NCBI GenBank assembly: GCA_020200675.1
Contig: JAIVIG010000043.1
Span: 1-23,100, forward strand
Origin: Actinomycetota bacterium
GTDB taxonomy: Bacteria; Actinomycetota; Rubrobacteria; Rubrobacterales; Rubrobacteraceae
Direction of reading: 5' to 3'
DNA length: 23,100 nucleotides
Part shown: positions 21,945-23,100 of the stretch, piece after piece
Position numbering within the stretch: position 1 is the first letter of the stretch
Layout: each line of letters begins with the position of its first letter
Program-made: the position numbers and the translations under genes
The notes under the pieces: model-generated
The model's input: the letters and a program-made list of their open reading frames with translations, nothing else
Databases searched by the model: none
What the model was told of the DNA's origin: nothing

Positions 21945-23100
21945 TCGAGGGACGCAACGAGGGGGAGGCCGGTAGCGGGACGGTGCTCGTCGCGGCGGGG
22001 GAGGACCGCCAGTTGGAGGAGCTCGCCCGACTTGCGGAGACGCTAGGGCTCGAGGTCTTGGGGGAATTGGAGCAGGGTCGGCGGGACGGGGTCGGGTACA
22101 TCGGGCGCGGCAAGCGGGCGGAGCTAAAGGAGCTCTTGGGACGCGTCGGTGCTTCTTTAGTGGTCACGGACGACGAGCTGTCGGCTTCGCAGGCGCGGGT
22201 TCTGGAGGAGGCGGCCGGGGTTACCGTCGTCGACCGGACGCTTCTCATCATACGCATCTTCGAGGCCCACGCGAAGGACGCCGCGAGCCGTCTGGAGGTA
22301 GAGCTCGCGGAGCTCAGCTACAGGCTCCCGAGGGTCAGGGGTGGCTACAGGGCGCTGAGCCGCCTCGGCGGCGGTGGCGTAACGACCAGAGGACCCGGCG
22401 AGCAGCAACTCGAGTACGACCGGCGCGTGATCCGACGCCGCATGGAGAGGATTCGCGAGAGGCTGGCGGAGGAAGAAGCCGCGAGGAGGGTCCGCGGCGC
22501 CCGCCTGAAGAAGGAAGGTCCCCCGAGCGTCGCCCTGGTCGGCTACACAAACGCTGGCAAGACCACCGTCCTGAACGCCTTGAGCGGCGAGGGCAGGTCG
22601 ACCGCCGACAGGCTCTTCGAGACCCTGGAGACCACCACGCGCCTCGTGGCCGGGACCGGCGGAAGCCATGCCAACGGGCCGGCCGCGGACGTGGGAGGGG
22701 GCTCGCCGACGGCGCAGGCGGGGACCGCTCGTCCAGACTTCGTGCTCACCGACACGGTCGGCTTCATAAGGAAGCTACCCACCCAGCTCGTGCATTCGTT
22801 CGCGAGCACGCTCGAGGCCGTCCGGGACGCCGATGTCATCGTCCTCTGCGCAGACGCCAGCAGCGCGGAGCTCGCAGAAGAAATAAGGACCGTCGAGGAC
22901 ACCCTGGCAGAGGCCCTTTCGGACACCGGCGAGAACGGGGGTACTCACGACAGCTCCCGCGACGGAGCATCCGGGACTAGGAGCCGCGAGGCGGTGTTGT
23001 GCCTCAACAAGCTCGACCTGGTCTCCGAGGAGCGACGGCGAGAGCTCGTCTCCTCTTACCCCGAGGCGGTTTTGATCAGCGCGAGGCGGGACGCGAGTAC
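21941..23100 (+). CDS. hflX: GTPase HflX (3' end cut by window)
   Basis: HflX is a ribosome-associated GTPase that can rescue stalled 70S ribosomes under stress. The reading frame is open from ATG 21941 to the window edge (386 codons). The N-terminal domain has YIGRGKRAEL and the glycine loop GGGGVTTRGPGEQQLEYDRR (143-162). The G domain has G1 GYTNAGKTT (201-209), LFETLETTTR, G3 DTVGF (271-275) and G4 NKLD (356-359). Two low-complexity insertions break the G domain: about 237-266 (Gly/Ala/Pro-rich, between switch I and G3) and about 330-348 (before G4). The G1 motif has GKT where most HflX have GKS. The ATG overlaps the miaA stop as ATGA. Confidence 0.95.
   Translation, partial: MIEGRNEGEAGSGTVLVAAGEDRQLEELARLAETLGLEVLGELEQGRRDGVGYIGRGKRAELKELLGRVGASLVVTDDELSASQARVLEEAAGVTVVDRTLLIIRIFEAHAKDAASRLEVELAELSYRLPRVRGGYRALSRLGGGGVTTRGPGEQQLEYDRRVIRRRMERIRERLAEEEAARRVRGARLKKEGPPSVALVGYTNAGKTTVLNALSGEGRSTADRLFETLETTTRLVAGTGGSHANGPAADVGGGSPTAQAGTARPDFVLTDTVGFIRKLPTQLVHSFASTLEAVRDADVIVLCADASSAELAEEIRTVEDTLAEALSDTGENGGTHDSSRDGASGTRSREAVLCLNKLDLVSEERRRELVSSYPEAVLISARRDAS

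Noticed and set aside
1..23100. Defence system, CRISPR, prophage or transposon
   Set aside because: No repeats with spacers, integrase, transposase, phage or toxin-antitoxin genes are visible. The content is housekeeping throughout.

Overview
The window is one dense block of co-directional, plus-strand housekeeping genes, about two-thirds G+C, with almost no spacing between genes. The gene order is rimP-nusA-infB-DUF503-rbfA-nrnA-truB-ribF-rpsO-pnp-M16 peptidase-rnj-ftsK-rodZ-like-recA-recX-rny-GHKL ATPase-miaB-miaA-hflX. High G+C, an RNase J plus RNase Y degradation set, frequent GTG/TTG starts and apparently leaderless genes suggest a deep-branching actinobacterium. Rubrobacter or a relative is my best guess, made from protein style and gene order and not from any search. 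I see no rRNA, tRNA, CRISPR array, insertion sequence or prophage.

Layout. 1-156: tail of an upstream gene. 151-228: a promoter followed at once by a terminator-like hairpin. 256-6787: translation and ribosome-assembly operon (RimP, NusA, IF2, DUF503, RbfA, NrnA, TruB remnant, RibF). 6859-9238: rpsO-pnp. 9243-12222: M16 peptidase and RNase J, closed by a strong terminator. 12289-15329: FtsK and a RodZ-like protein. 15464-18661: recA-recX-rny. 18689-23100: GHKL ATPase, MiaB, MiaA and HflX (cut by the window edge). Together these serve transcription elongation, translation initiation, ribosome maturation, tRNA modification and RNA decay, with chromosome segregation and recombination genes inserted.

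Oddities. (1) A 14-bp AT-rich motif, CATAATACAWWCGA, occurs three times on the plus strand inside genes, each time where the coding strand switches sharply from C-rich to G-rich. (2) Several core genes are broken or lack internal pieces: infB (frame break plus loss of about 85 residues), truB (deletion plus frame break), ftsK (frame break and apparently no fourth membrane helix), the GHKL gene (frame break), and rny (short coiled coil). Because infB is essential, assembly or sequencing collapse must be considered for the whole set. (3) rnj and miaA appear to start at CTG, and rimP possibly at ACG. (4) pnp contains a perfect 34-bp palindrome. (5) ribF carries an in-frame 24-bp tandem duplication. 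(6) NusA ends in a small Cys/His motif.
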